39,967 bases of DNA from DASPUH01 sp035622975 (GTDB lineage: Bacteria; Chloroflexota; Limnocylindria; Limnocylindrales; CSP1-4): NCBI GenBank assembly GCA_035622975.1, contig DASPUH010000113.1, positions 1 to 39,967 of the forward strand, given 5' to 3'. Under the pieces are notes generated by a model. It saw only the letters and a list, made by a program, of their open reading frames with translations, searched no databases and was not told the DNA's origin. Shown piece by piece: positions 8,211 to 17,282 of the stretch (its first letter is position 1; each line of letters begins with the position of its first letter). Position numbers and translations under genes: made by a program.

Positions 8211-11120
8211 TCAGGCCGCTGCGGCCCTGGCCTCCAGGGCTTCGGCGAGGGCCAGGGCTTCCTCGCGCGGCAGGCGCGCGCCGGCTTCCTCGCGCAACCG
8301 GATGATGGCCTCGGCGGGCGTGAGGTGTTCCGGCTCCGGCAGGATCTCGGTCAGGTCCACGTAGCGCTCGACGACCAGGAAGGCCCGGGCCGGGGCGGGA
8401 AGCGTGGCGGCCGCGACGCCATCCGGGTAGCCGGTCCCGTCCGCCCGTTCGTGGTGGTTGCGCACGATGTTGGCGACGGCGCGCAGCGCCGGGTAGGGCT
8501 CCAGGATGCGGGCGGCGATGATGGGATGGGCCAGGCCGCCGCCCAGGCGCTCGTCGGGGGCCTCAGTGGCCAGCCGGCCGATGTCGGCCACGAGGGCGGC
8601 AGCCGCCAGCAGCTGCTGGGTATCGCGCCGCAGACCGAGCAGGCGCCCCAGCCGGGGGAACGCCTGGGCCACGCGCTCGTCGAAGTCGGCGAGCCGCGGC
8701 GCCACCTGGCGGAGCTGTTCGTGCAGGGGCCGCATCAGGCTCACCAGGTCCGGTGCCCCGTTGGCGAGACGCGGCATCGGCTCATTCATGACGCGGTCCA
8801 GCAGAGCGCGCATCTCCTGCAGGTGGGCCGGCAATGCGCTGGCCGGGACGACGCGGGCCTTGCCGAGTTCCTTGGCGACGTACAGCGCGGTGTCGGCGAC
8901 CGCGACCAGGTCGTGGGCGTCGCGGGCGTCGCCCGGATGGCTGGCGACACCGATGCTCGCCCGCACGGGCGCGGCCGTGCGGCGCTGACGCCCCGGCACC
9001 GAGGGGATCGCGGCCAGACCGGCCAGGACCTTCCCGGCGACGATCTCGGCGCCGCCGGCATCCGTCCCCGGCAGGACGACGGCGAATTCGTCGCCGCCGT
9101 ACCGGAAGACGGCGTCACTGGTCCGCACGCTGCTGCGGAGGCCATCCGCGATGCGGCGCAGCAGGCGGTCGCCGGCCTGGTGGCCATACCTGTCGTTGTA
9201 GGCCTTGAAGTCGTCCAGGTCGATCATCAGCACGCTGAGCGAGGCGTCCTGGGCGAAGGACCTCGCAAGCGTCTCCTGGAAGGCACCATGGTGACCCAGC
9301 CCGGTCAGCGGGTCGGTCTGGGCCGCCACGAGCAGCTGCTGGTGGACCTGGGCATTCTCCAGGGCGATCGCGGCGTGGTTGGCGAAGAGTTTGACCAGCT
9401 CGAGCTCCTCCGGCTCGAACGTGCCCCGGATGCGGTACAGGTTGAGCGACCCGATCGCGCCGGCCGGGCTGTGGAGAGGCGCGACGATGATGGCCTCCTC
9501 CTCGTCCTGCGGGGTGCCGGGCACGTGGCGGACACGCGGGTCGTGGTTGGGATCGTTGATCAGCTCTGCCTCCCCATGCATCACGACGGAGCCGGTGATG
9601 CCCTGGCCCAGCGCGAGCGGCGCCTGCATGACAAGGTCGGCGTACTGGTCCCGCGCCAGCACGGGCACGAGCTGCCCGGCCGCCTTGTCCACGAGGTAGA
9701 TGGTGAGGGTGTCGTGGGGCACGACCTCGGCCAGCGTGTCGGCGATGGCGGCCAGTGTCTGGTCGTGGTCGCGCGTCTTCAGCAGGCGCTCGGTGATGGC
9801 CAGCAACTGGTGCTGGTTGGCCAACTGGCGCTCCAGCCGATCACCCCGGCGCTGCAGTTCCTCCACCTGGCGGGCGTTGACGATCGCCACGGCAGCCTGC
9901 GCCCCCAGGATCTGGGCCAAACGCAGCTCACCCGGCTGGAATGCGTCGAGGCCCAGGCGAGAGATCTCCAGCACGCCCTGGACCTCGTGCTCGAAGCGCA
10001 AGGGGACCACGATCATGGACTCGTCGCAATCGGGTGTGCCCGGGATGTCCACGGTCCGCGGGTCGGCCAGCACATCGCCGATGACCTCTGCCTCACCGGT
10101 CATGGCGATGCTGCCGCCGAGGCCCTCGCCCAGCTGGAGGCGCGCCGTTTCCTGCGTCTCAGCGGCGTACTCGGGCACGTTGGCCTTGAGGGTCGCAGCC
10201 TCCAGCGTGTGGCCATCGGGCTCGAGCACGTAGAAGCGGAGCCCGTCGTACGGCATGAGGTTCTCCAGCTCCCGGGCCACGGCGTCGCCGACCCCCGCCA
10301 CATCCCGCGAGCGGTTCAGCTGCCGTGACAGGGCCTCGATGCCCTCGAGTTGCTTCGCCCACCGCCGTGCCTCCGCCATCAGGCGGGCGTTGGTGATGGC
10401 CGTGCCGGCCTGGGCGGCGACCGCCATGATGCGCTCGACCTCGAGCGCGGAGAAGCGCCGCGGGGTCGTGGTCATCACCGCCAGCAGGCCCCATGCCTCG
10501 TCCGCATCGATGACCGGTGCGACGACGCCGGCGCGGATCCCCAGGCTGGCGATCAGGTCCCGGGCCACGGTGATCTGGACCGGGAGGTCGTCAAGGACGA
10601 CCGGCATCCGCTCGGTGATGACGTGCTGCAGGATCGCCGAGGCGTCGATCGGCACCCGCACGTCTGACGGCACCGCCAGTGTCCCGGCGCCGATCGGGGT
10701 GCTGAGGACGAGGCCCTCCGGCCCGTGTGCGAGGCGCATGAAGCCGGCCTGATCGACGGCGAAGATCTCGAACAGGCGCTGGCTGACGAAGGCCATGATC
10801 TCTTCCGCGTCGCCGAGGGCCGAAAGCCGGACCGACAGATCGGCCAGGCCGGCCAGCTCGCTCAGGAGGCCGCCCTGCTCGGCCACCAGCCGCTCCAGCT
10901 GGCGGGTGTCGCCCCGGCTCCTGACGCTGGATTCGGCGCGTCCCAGGTGTTCGTCAAGACGGGATCGCTTGAACCGCCAGGTCCGCCCGACCTTGGTGGC
11001 CGGCAGGCGCCCCTGCTGGGCGTGCAGATAGAGGGTGCGCACGGGGATGGCCAGGTATGCCGCGGCCTCGTCGATGCCGATCCAGTCGTCGAAGGCGTCC
11101 GGGCCGCCCGGCGGCTTCAT
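8211..11120 (-). CDS. Excisionase-type HTH / three GAF / GGDEF / degenerate HD-GYP signalling protein
   Basis: A 969-aa cytoplasmic protein. About 13-60 is an excisionase/MerR-like helix-turn-helix (IDEAAAYLAIPVRTLYLHAQQG, then GRTWRFKRSRLDEHL). Three GAF domains follow (about 80-225, 250-400, 435-590). The GGDEF domain has an intact GGDEF at 675-679 and an RTSD inhibitory I-site five residues before it, so it should make c-di-GMP with product inhibition. The C-terminus resembles HD-GYP, with HPIIAARIL and HHERADGTGYP, but the HD pair is A845-D846 because the metal-binding His is missing; phosphodiesterase activity is therefore doubtful. The ATG at 11120 is chosen because the HTH begins right after it; an extension to 11186 is possible. 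A DNA-binding domain at the front of such a sensor is unusual. Confidence 0.85.
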   Translation of the reverse strand: MKPPGGPDAFDDWIGIDEAAAYLAIPVRTLYLHAQQGRLPATKVGRTWRFKRSRLDEHLGRAESSVRSRGDTRQLERLVAEQGGLLSELAGLADLSVRLSALGDAEEIMAFVSQRLFEIFAVDQAGFMRLAHGPEGLVLSTPIGAGTLAVPSDVRVPIDASAILQHVITERMPVVLDDLPVQITVARDLIASLGIRAGVVAPVIDADEAWGLLAVMTTTPRRFSALEVERIMAVAAQAGTAITNARLMAEARRWAKQLEGIEALSRQLNRSRDVAGVGDAVARELENLMPYDGLRFYVLEPDGHTLEAATLKANVPEYAAETQETARLQLGEGLGGSIAMTGEAEVIGDVLADPRTVDIPGTPDCDESMIVVPLRFEHEVQGVLEISRLGLDAFQPGELRLAQILGAQAAVAIVNARQVEELQRRGDRLERQLANQHQLLAITERLLKTRDHDQTLAAIADTLAEVVPHDTLTIYLVDKAAGQLVPVLARDQYADLVMQAPLALGQGITGSVVMHGEAELINDPNHDPRVRHVPGTPQDEEEAIIVAPLHSPAGAIGSLNLYRIRGTFEPEELELVKLFANHAAIALENAQVHQQLLVAAQTDPLTGLGHHGAFQETLARSFAQDASLSVLMIDLDDFKAYNDRYGHQAGDRLLRRIADGLRSSVRTSDAVFRYGGDEFAVVLPGTDAGGAEIVAGKVLAGLAAIPSVPGRQRRTAAPVRASIGVASHPGDARDAHDLVAVADTALYVAKELGKARVVPASALPAHLQEMRALLDRVMNEPMPRLANGAPDLVSLMRPLHEQLRQVAPRLADFDERVAQAFPRLGRLLGLRRDTQQLLAAAALVADIGRLATEAPDERLGGGLAHPIIAARILEPYPALRAVANIVRNHHERADGTGYPDGVAAATLPAPARAFLVVERYVDLTEILPEPEHLTPAEAIIRLREEAGARLPREEALALAEALEARAAAA

Positions 11121-11259
11121 CCCTCGCTGCTCCGTCGTCTTGCGTGTTGTTACCGGTTGCTGCAGCCTAGGGAGCCGTCCGGACACCGTCGATAGGACCT
11201 TGGTCCCCGATGGTCTCGCCGTCCGGCCGCCCTCATCGCGAGGTCGCGAAGGCCCCCCC

Positions 11260-11265
11260 TATACT
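11260..11265 (+). promoter_or_regulatory. -10 box TATACT
   Basis: TATACT lies 10 bp before the GTG at 11276 (5/6 match to TATAAT). The predicted transcript start falls about 4 nt before the GTG, leaving no room for a ribosome binding site. Confidence 0.6.
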
Positions 11266-11275
11266 TCCCGCTCAC

Positions 11276-11911
11276 GTGGACGCCCCCTTCCACCTCGCCG
11301 ACGGGCGCCTTCAGGCTCGCCTGCTCGCGTGCGTCGACGTCGAGGACAAGATCCCGCGGACCCTGGCGACGCTCGGCTCGATGGCCGGGCGCCGTACGTT
11401 GCTGCTGGGCGCCCGGGCGGGCAGTTTCCGAGCTCGCCAGCTGGATGTCCTGGGAGCACGGGTGGTGACCTGGCCCGATCTGGCCGGGCCGCCGCATCCG
11501 GCCGAACCATTCGACGTGGCCGTGGCCTGGTGGGAGGGCTTCGACGATCGCGGGCCCGACCCGGTGGCCCCGCTCGCGCCGGTCACGGGTCTGCTGGCCC
11601 CGGGGGCGCGCCTCCTCGTGGTCCAGGACTACGGACGTGATGAAGTGGCGCCGCTCTACGCCGACCCGGCGCGCGACGCGCGCCTCAGGGCGTGGAGCCA
11701 GCGCGATGGGCCCGTCCTCGGTGCCGGCTTCAAGGTGCGCACCCTGCACTGCCGGTGGACGTTCCCGGACCAGTCCTCGGCTGTCGACCTCCTGCCTCGC
11801 GCGTTCCCGGCGACCGGGGCCGCGGTCGCCGCGCTCATGAAGCACCCTCGGCTGGACTATCGAGTCGCTGTCTATCACCGCATCGTGGGCAACCGCAGGG
11901 CCGCGGCATGA
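11276..11911 (+). CDS. Rossmann-fold protein, possible SAM-dependent methyltransferase
   Basis: A 211-aa protein. The stretch RRTLLLGARAGSFRARQLDVLGARVVTWPDL followed by FDVAVAWWEGF and LLAPGARLLVVQDYGRD has the order of a class I methyltransferase (glycine-rich loop, acidic end of strand 2, strand 4, then a G-A-R-L-L-V-V strand 5), but the canonical GxGxG is not exact. Substrate is unknown. The GTG at 11276 is preferred over the ATG at 11210 because of the adjacent -10 box. The stop overlaps the next gene's ATG (ATGA), so the two are translationally coupled. Confidence 0.6.
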   Translation: MDAPFHLADGRLQARLLACVDVEDKIPRTLATLGSMAGRRTLLLGARAGSFRARQLDVLGARVVTWPDLAGPPHPAEPFDVAVAWWEGFDDRGPDPVAPLAPVTGLLAPGARLLVVQDYGRDEVAPLYADPARDARLRAWSQRDGPVLGAGFKVRTLHCRWTFPDQSSAVDLLPRAFPATGAAVAALMKHPRLDYRVAVYHRIVGNRRAAA

Positions 11912-12279
11912 CCGCGCCGCGCAAGATCCCGAACCCGTCCTCGCCGTCCGTCGCCGCCCGTCTTGGGCGGCAGATCACCCCGGGCCGCATCGCGGTGCTC
12001 GTGGCCTTCGTCATCGCCCTCGTCGTGATCGGCTATGCGGCGCGCATCGACCAGTCCGACACCCAGCTGCCCCTGCTCACCACGGGGTTCGTGCTGCTTG
12101 GCCTGGTCTTCCTGGCGCTGGCGTCCTGGGGCTGCCTGACCCTCATCCACGCCGGCAGTGACGCCGACGGGCGGACCGCCTTCTTCGCCGCACTGTTCGG
12201 CGGCCTGTGTGCCATCGGTGCCGCGGGCGCATTCGGCGGCGCCGTGGTGCTGGCCCTCATCTGGAAGACCACGAGCTGA
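11908..12279 (+). CDS. Small membrane protein coupled to the methyltransferase-like gene
   Basis: A 123-aa protein with a basic N-terminus (MTAPRKIPNP to about residue 27) and three hydrophobic segments: IAVLVAFVIALVVIGYA, LLTTGFVLLGLVFLALASWGCL and FFAALFGGLCAIGAAGAFGGAVVLALIW. No family is recognised. The ATG overlaps the upstream TGA by 4 nt. The gene ends 49 bp before tRNA-Glu. Confidence 0.7.
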   Translation: MTAPRKIPNPSSPSVAARLGRQITPGRIAVLVAFVIALVVIGYAARIDQSDTQLPLLTTGFVLLGLVFLALASWGCLTLIHAGSDADGRTAFFAALFGGLCAIGAAGAFGGAVVLALIWKTTS

Positions 12280-12311
12280 GGGGTACCGGCGGCCGGCACG
12301 GGCGCCGCGTG

Positions 12312-12317
12312 TACACT
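12312..12317 (+). promoter_or_regulatory. -10 box TACACT of tRNA-Glu
   Basis: TACACT sits 11 bp before the mature tRNA 5' end, the expected distance for a -10 box plus a short leader. It gives an independent calibration of the TAnnnT box used elsewhere in the window. Confidence 0.6.
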
Positions 12318-12328
12318 CGGCCGACGGC

Positions 12329-12405
12329 GCCCCCATCGTCTAGAGGCCTAGGACGCCACCCTTTCAAGGTGGAGACCAGGGGTTCGAATCCCCTTGGGGG
12401 CACCA
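12329..12405 (+). tRNA. tRNA-Glu (anticodon UUC)
   Basis: Acceptor stem GCCCCCA pairs with TGGGGGC. The anticodon stem CCACC/GGTGG encloses loop CTTTCAA, giving anticodon TTC. The T-arm is AGGGG-TTCGAAT-CCCCT. Discriminator A and the CCA end are encoded in the DNA. The full cloverleaf is 77 nt including CCA. Confidence 0.95.
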
Positions 12406-12406
12406 G

Positions 12407-12428
12407 CCACCTCTCGCGCACGAGGTGG
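12407..12428 (+). terminator. Hairpin directly after tRNA-Glu
   Basis: CCACCTC (12407-12413) and GAGGTGG (12422-12428) form a perfect 7-bp stem with an 8-nt loop, starting 2 nt after the CCA end. No T-tract follows. Confidence 0.5.
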
Positions 12429-12534
12429 TGCGGAGAGGCATCACTAGTACCAACGGGGCGTTTTCGGGCTCGCTCGGAGGGACTTCACTGCGGCCGCGGG
12501 AGTTTCGCAGCTCTGACGAGGTCGATACGCAGCG

Positions 12535-14262
12535 ATGGGGATTTCGAGCGAGCGGGCCCACCCGCTGGCCACGGACGTGGCCACACAGCGGCCGGCCCGA
12601 CGTTCTCGGCGCCAGCAGGGCCAGGTCCTCGCCATCTTCGCGGCGGCCACGATCCTCTTCGTGGGCGTCCTGGCCATCGTCATCGACGTCTCCTGGTACT
12701 GGGCTAACAGCCTGCGCGTCCAGCGAGCGGCCGATGCGGCGGCCCTGGCGGGAGTGGTGTGGCTGCCGGGCAACGTCGGGAATGCCCAGCAGGCGGCCTA
12801 CGACGAGGCCACGAAGGACGGTTACACGGCGGGTTCCGGCATCACGGTCACTGCCCAGCAGGACTCCGCCGCGGTCGCCGCAGGCAACCCGGACCAGCTC
12901 GACGTGACGGTCAGCGCACCGGTCAAGACCTTCTTCATGCGCCTGTTCGGCATCACCTCGATCACCGCCCAACGGTCCTCCAAGGCGGTCTACATCCTGC
13001 CCGTGCCGATGGGCAGTCCACAGGCCTACTACGGCATCTACCCGTTGTCCTGCGTGACGGGCGCGTCCGGCTGTGCGGCGGGCGGCTCCAACACGATCCC
13101 CGACGCGGGTGGCGGGGCGGCCCCTTCCTCGCAGGGCTTCTTCGGGGCGGTCATCTCCAGCGGGGGACAGACGGGCAACGGCGACATGCTCGACCCCACG
13201 GCCGACAGCAGCTTCAGCAACCCGCGCTACACCGCCGAGGGCTACGACTACACGGTCGTGGTCCCCAGCGCGGGGGGGGCCGTGTACGTGTTCGATCCGA
13301 CCTTCTGCGGCCTCGGTCCGACTCCTTCGGGGGCCACGTACGGGGAGGGCGACCACTGGATCGGCAGCAGCGGGGTGGCCATGAACACCTACTACCGCCT
13401 CTACAACACCCACAACACGCAGACCACGAGCGATGACACGCTGGTGGCTTCCTCGGGGTTCCTGTTCACGGCGGAGAACCAGACGGATCAGAGCGGAACG
13501 TACGGCACCCCGCAGACCAGCTCGGTGACCAACTGCGCCACCGGCGCCATCGCCAGCCAGGCCGTCGGCGGCTACTGGCACAACAAGTGGTGGCCGGTCG
13601 GCCAGGGCGTGCCGGTGGGCGCCGCCCTCAACCAGACGCCAGGCACCGCCACCGGGCTGGCCGCGGGCACCTACCGCCTCGAGGTCACCACCACCGATCC
13701 GGCCAGCCCGTCCCCGGCCAGCTCCAATGCCAGCGTCAACGCCCAGAACGACTTCTCGATCGAGGTGACGGGCAGCGGCTCGCCGCAGGTCTACGGCTCA
13801 GGCGCCATGGCCAACTGGTACAACATCACCGGCGGGACCTCCACGTTCTACCTCGCCAAGGTCGGGGCGCAGTATGCCGGCAAGACGCTCGAGATCAACC
13901 TCTTCGACGTGGGCGACACGAGTGGGAACACCTACCTCAAGATCAAGTCGCCCGACGGCGGCAGCCAGGCGTACACCGGCTTCACCTACACCTCGGCCTC
14001 GCTGGAAGGCACCGCCGGCCCAAGCGGCAGCATCGCCGCCGGTTCGTCCGGTCTCCAGGCCACGAGTTGCAGCGGCTCCTGCAGCCACCCGTTCAACGAC
14101 CTGCTGCTGACGATCGACATCCCGTTGTCCTCGTCGTACGGCAGCGGCGGCCTCTGGCAGGGCGGGTGGTGGCAGGTCGAATACGACGTGAGCAGCGGCA
14201 ACGACACGACGACCTGGCAGGTCAACGTCCTGGGTAATCCGGTCCACCTGGTCGTGCCCTAG
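12535..14262 (+). CDS. TadG/Flp-pilus-type secreted protein with long extracellular region
   Basis: A 575-aa protein. Residues about 29-52 (QVLAIFAAATILFVGVLAIVIDVSWYW) followed by RVQRAADAAALAGVVWLP match the N-terminal signature of TadE/TadG-like pilus assembly proteins: a single TM helix and an amphipathic ADAAALAGA stretch. The rest is a Gly/Ser/Thr-rich extracytoplasmic region with paired cysteines (SCVTGASGC, TFC, TNC, TSCSGSC), including beta-rich sequence near the C-terminus. No other tad/flp gene is in the window, so it is an orphan. The start ATG lies 5 bp after GATACG, with no Shine-Dalgarno. Confidence 0.75.
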   Translation: MGISSERAHPLATDVATQRPARRSRRQQGQVLAIFAAATILFVGVLAIVIDVSWYWANSLRVQRAADAAALAGVVWLPGNVGNAQQAAYDEATKDGYTAGSGITVTAQQDSAAVAAGNPDQLDVTVSAPVKTFFMRLFGITSITAQRSSKAVYILPVPMGSPQAYYGIYPLSCVTGASGCAAGGSNTIPDAGGGAAPSSQGFFGAVISSGGQTGNGDMLDPTADSSFSNPRYTAEGYDYTVVVPSAGGAVYVFDPTFCGLGPTPSGATYGEGDHWIGSSGVAMNTYYRLYNTHNTQTTSDDTLVASSGFLFTAENQTDQSGTYGTPQTSSVTNCATGAIASQAVGGYWHNKWWPVGQGVPVGAALNQTPGTATGLAAGTYRLEVTTTDPASPSPASSNASVNAQNDFSIEVTGSGSPQVYGSGAMANWYNITGGTSTFYLAKVGAQYAGKTLEINLFDVGDTSGNTYLKIKSPDGGSQAYTGFTYTSASLEGTAGPSGSIAAGSSGLQATSCSGSCSHPFNDLLLTIDIPLSSSYGSGGLWQGGWWQVEYDVSSGNDTTTWQVNVLGNPVHLVVP

Positions 14263-14373
14263 GCCCACGAGGCGCGGCGGGAGGCGAGCCGTCCGCTGCA
14301 AGGCCACGCGGGCGGGGCGACCGGCCCGGGAGATGGGGTCGTTCGGCACGTCCAGGCGCCACGCCACGAACGG

Positions 14374-14379
14374 TACGGT
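14374..14379 (+). promoter_or_regulatory. Putative -10 box TACGGT of a leaderless promoter
   Basis: TACGGT lies 6 bp before the GTG start at 14386. No ribosome binding site intervenes. Confidence 0.45.
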
Positions 14380-14385
14380 CGGACG

Positions 14386-15657
14386 GTGACCATGATCGAC
14401 GAGGCACGTGTCCTGGCGCCCGGGGGGCTGCGCGAGCGGTTGGCGCGCTGGCTGCCGCTCGTCGGCCCGGCATGGATCGTGATGATCGCGGACGTCGACG
14501 CGCCCTCGGTCGTGACAGCCGGGCGGGCTGGCACCAGCTTCGGCTACGGCCTGGTCCTGCCGCTGCTCGCCCTCATCCCCGTCCTGTACCTGGTCCAGGA
14601 GATGACCGCCCGACTGGGCATCGTCACCGGCCGCGGGCACGCGGAACTCATCCGCGAGCGCTACGGGTTGCGATGGGCCGCGGTGGCCGTGGTGAGCATG
14701 GTGGCCATCGACCTCGTGGCCTACGTGGCCGAGTTCGCCGGCATCGCCCTCGGCGCCGCGATCCTGGGCATCCCGGTCGCGCTGGCGATCGTCGCCACGC
14801 TGGTGGCCCACTCGCTCGTCGTCCTGACGCGGAGCTATGACATGTTCGAGCGCATCGCGCTGGCGTTCTCGCTCCTGCTCTTCGCCTTCATCGTCCTGGC
14901 CATCGGCCAGCAGCCCGACCTGGGTGCAGCGGCGGCCGGGCTGTGGCCGGGTGCTGCGATCGGTCAGCCGGCGTTCCTGGGCCTGGTGGTGGCCCTCACG
15001 GGCGCGAGCGTGATGCCGTGGATGCTGTTCTATCAGCAGGCGGCGAGCGTCGACAAGGGCCTCCAGCGTCAGGATCTGAACGCGGCCCGACGCGAGACCC
15101 TCGTGGGTGCCGGGGCCAGCCAGCTGCTGATGGTGGCCATCGTGGTGGCGGCCGCGGCGGCCACCGCGCACGCCCTGCCATTGCCCCCGGTGGCCCTGCC
15201 GGACCTTCCCGCCGGGCTTGCCCGCCTTGCGAGCGGCCCGACCGGTGTCATCCTTGCCCTGGGCCTGATCGGGGCCGGCGTGCTGGCACTCGTGGTGATC
15301 TCGCTGTCCGCGGCCTGGGCCTGGTCCGAGCTGATGGGCTGGCGCCACAGCCTCAACCACTCCGTCAGCCGTGCCCCCGGCTTCTACCTGGTGTACCTGC
15401 TGGAGGTCGTGCCGGCGGCGCTCGTCGCCCTCCTGGCGCCCAGCCTGGGGGCGGTCGTCCTGGGGGCCATGATCCTGAACGTGGTCGTGCTGGCCGTCCC
15501 GCTCACGTTCCTCGTGCGTCTGTCGAGCGACCGCGAGGTCCTGGGGCCGCTGGCGAACTCGCGCCGTCGTGCCGCGGTGCTGTGGGCGGTGACCGCGGGC
15601 CTGGTGTGCCTGGGCCTCGCGGGGATGGCCGCCGAGGTGCTTGGCCTGGCCGGCTAG
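14386..15657 (+). CDS. Nramp-family transporter with divergent metal-site motifs
   Basis: A 423-aa membrane protein with about 11 TM helices and the Nramp/SLC11 fold signature GPAWIVMIAD near the N-terminus. In canonical Nramps the metal is held by DPGN in TM1 and the MPHN region in TM6. Here these read D38-A-P-S41 and M210-P-W-M213, so the Asp and first Met are kept while the Asn and His are replaced. The following LFYQQAASVDKG and LIPVLYLVQEMTARLG fit a divergent bacterial subgroup annotated as divalent metal cation transporters. The transported ion may not be Mn2+ or Fe2+. The GTG start follows a TACGGT box; ATG at 14392 is an alternative. It converges on the next gene, the two stops sharing one CTAG. 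Confidence 0.8.
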   Translation: MTMIDEARVLAPGGLRERLARWLPLVGPAWIVMIADVDAPSVVTAGRAGTSFGYGLVLPLLALIPVLYLVQEMTARLGIVTGRGHAELIRERYGLRWAAVAVVSMVAIDLVAYVAEFAGIALGAAILGIPVALAIVATLVAHSLVVLTRSYDMFERIALAFSLLLFAFIVLAIGQQPDLGAAAAGLWPGAAIGQPAFLGLVVALTGASVMPWMLFYQQAASVDKGLQRQDLNAARRETLVGAGASQLLMVAIVVAAAAATAHALPLPPVALPDLPAGLARLASGPTGVILALGLIGAGVLALVVISLSAAWAWSELMGWRHSLNHSVSRAPGFYLVYLLEVVPAALVALLAPSLGAVVLGAMILNVVVLAVPLTFLVRLSSDREVLGPLANSRRRAAVLWAVTAGLVCLGLAGMAAEVLGLAG

Positions 15658-16118
15658 GGCCGATCGACGTCCAACTCGGAGCTGCTCCACGCGGTGTACC
15701 GGGGCGGCCAGTCGTCGGCCGTGGGGCGCTCGCCATAGAGCGCGTCCTCGATGAGGAGCTCGAAGCACCTGGCCTGACCCACCGTCCACGACCAGTCCGC
15801 CGCCAGTACCTGGCGCCGTGCGTCGGGCACGGACCTCATCCGACCCCGGATGAGGAACTCATCCGGCGCCTGCGGATCGAAGTGCGCATGCAAGGCATAC
15901 CGCCCGTCGGTCTCCAGGTCCTGGAGCTTGGGTGACGGCAGGACGAACACGTAGAGCCCGTCGTCGACGATACCGACCGACACGGGGTGGGCTCTGGGCG
16001 GCTCGGCGCCGCGGACGGTCACGAGCAGTCCGGCGCCGTGGCCGGTGCGGTACAGGAGGTCGCGGCCCCTGGCGGCGATCGTCGGCGCGGCGGAGGCAAA
16101 GGCGCCCCAGGCCGTCAT
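15654..16118 (-). CDS. Pyridoxamine 5'-phosphate oxidase-fold (flavin-binding split-barrel) protein
   Basis: A 154-aa single-domain protein. The pattern RDLLYRTGHGAGLLVTVRG, then HPVSVGIVDDGLYVFVLPSPKLQDLETDGRYALH, is typical of PNPOx-like split-barrel proteins that bind FMN, F420 or heme. The cofactor and substrate cannot be read here. The ATG at 16118 is fixed by the ribosome binding site GGAGGGTGA just upstream. It lies 19 nt after the preceding minus-strand gene, the last of a three-gene operon. Confidence 0.75.
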   Translation of the reverse strand: MTAWGAFASAAPTIAARGRDLLYRTGHGAGLLVTVRGAEPPRAHPVSVGIVDDGLYVFVLPSPKLQDLETDGRYALHAHFDPQAPDEFLIRGRMRSVPDARRQVLAADWSWTVGQARCFELLIEDALYGERPTADDWPPRYTAWSSSELDVDRP

Positions 16119-16137
16119 CGTCACCCTCCGCTCCTCT

Positions 16138-16371
16138 CTAGCGTCCCCGCGCCGGTCGCGACGCCCGCCAGACGCTCCAGCCGGCGAGGGCGACCACGAG
16201 CGTGGCCAAGACCAGGCCCGCGAACCCGGGTTCAAGGCCCATCTGCACGGCGGCCCAGACGACGGCCAGGATGGCGATCGCGCCGACGAAGAGCTCTGGC
16301 CGGTCGCCGATCAGGAAGTCGTACCAAAACGCGCCGAACGAGCGCAGGTAGCGCGCGACGGGCCCGCTCAT
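16138..16371 (-). CDS. Small membrane protein (77 aa) coupled to the COG4280-type gene
   Basis: The product begins MSGPVARYLRSFGAFWYDFL and has two hydrophobic stretches (FVGAIAILAVVWAAVQMGL and FAGLVLATLVVALAGWSVW) and a basic C-terminus. Its ATG overlaps the stop of the upstream gene (ATGA at 16371-16368), so it is likely made with that membrane protein as a partner. No family name is offered. Confidence 0.75.
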   Translation of the reverse strand: MSGPVARYLRSFGAFWYDFLIGDRPELFVGAIAILAVVWAAVQMGLEPGFAGLVLATLVVALAGWSVWRASRPARGR

Positions 16372-17138
16372 GGGGCGGAGGCCAGCCGTGCGACGGCGGC
16401 CCCGTCGAGTCGGATCTGGACCAGGCGCGTGGCAGCCAGTGAGCCGACGAGGAAGACGCCGAGCAGGACGACCAGGGTAGCGTCGCTCCAGGGCCACGCC
16501 ACGCCCACGCCTTCCCCGGCCCAGAACGTGCCGAAGGTGGTAAGCATCAGGCCGACCATGAACTTCAGGCCGTTCTCCGGCACACGTGCCAGCGGCCGAT
16601 GGACGGCGATCCCCAAGGCGACGACGAGCAGACCGGCGAGGCTCGCGCCAAGGATCGCCGGGCCCAGCTGGCCCGCCGACGCCCCGAAGGTCACGACGAT
16701 GAAGGCGACCTCCATGCCCTCGAGGAGCACGCCCTTGAAGGCGACCGTGAAGCTGATCCAATCCATGCCGTTCGCCGCGACCGGCGGCTCCTGGCGCATC
16801 GCCGCGACCTCGGCGGCGTAGATGGCGTCCTCGTCATGCTTCGCCTTGGCGCCGCCCGCGCGCAGGATGGCCTTGACCAGCCACTGCAGCCCGTAGATCA
16901 CCAGGAAGCCGCCGACCACCGTGCGCAGCACGTCGATCGGCACGAGCAGCACGATCGCCGATCCGAACACCCCGACGATGGCCGCCAGTGCGACCGCGGC
17001 CGCGCCCGCCCCGATCAGGGTCGACCGCCACTGGCGCGTGACGCCCACGGCCAGCACGATGGTCAGGGCCTCCACGAACTCCACCGCCGAGGCCAGGAAC
17101 GCCGGCAGGGCCGCGACCAGCACGTTCATCCCTGCCAT
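16368..17138 (-). CDS. COG4280-type membrane protein, FTR1/Gdt1-like E-x2-E motifs
   Basis: A 256-aa polytopic membrane protein. The N-terminus ALPAFLASAVEFVEALTIVLAVG carries E20-F-V-E23 and the middle has LLEGMEVAFIVVTFGA with a second E-x-x-E. Paired E-x2-E motifs in TM helices recall the REGLE motif of the FTR1 iron permease and the motifs of Gdt1-type cation exchangers, so a role in metal or cation transport is plausible but unproven. The longer frame to 17585 only runs back into the divergent XRE gene. ATGs at 17138 and 17129 are both possible. It is first in an operon with the 77-aa membrane protein and the PNPOx-like gene. Confidence 0.7.
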   Translation of the reverse strand: MAGMNVLVAALPAFLASAVEFVEALTIVLAVGVTRQWRSTLIGAGAAAVALAAIVGVFGSAIVLLVPIDVLRTVVGGFLVIYGLQWLVKAILRAGGAKAKHDEDAIYAAEVAAMRQEPPVAANGMDWISFTVAFKGVLLEGMEVAFIVVTFGASAGQLGPAILGASLAGLLVVALGIAVHRPLARVPENGLKFMVGLMLTTFGTFWAGEGVGVAWPWSDATLVVLLGVFLVGSLAATRLVQIRLDGAAVARLASAP

Positions 17139-17245
17139 TGTTCCACGCTGCCACGCCGCCACCATCCCGACCACGTCGGGTGGAGGCCGGCGGCATCTGG
17201 GGGTGGGCACGGAGTCGGATGGCCCAGCCAGGGATGACAAACGTC

Positions 17246-17269
17246 CTTGACAGGGTGGTCCCTGACAAG
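17246..17269 (+). promoter_or_regulatory. Palindromic operator overlapping the XRE-gene promoter
   Basis: CTTGACAGGG (17246-17255) and CCCTGACAAG (17260-17269) form an inverted repeat with 9 of 10 positions matching and a 4-nt centre. It spans the -35 TTGACA (17247-17252) and the spacer. A third half-like copy, CTTGACAGC, follows at 17274-17282. The layout suits autoregulation by the XRE protein encoded directly downstream. Confidence 0.55.
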
Positions 17270-17276
17270 GTAGCTT
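17247..17276 (+). promoter_or_regulatory. Sigma-70-type promoter, leaderless
   Basis: -35 TTGACA (17247-17252), 18-bp spacer, -10 TAGCTT (17271-17276). The ATG at 17283 is 6 bp beyond the -10, so the transcript should start at the ATG. This is the clearest promoter in the window. Confidence 0.7.
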
Positions 17277-17282
17277 GACAGC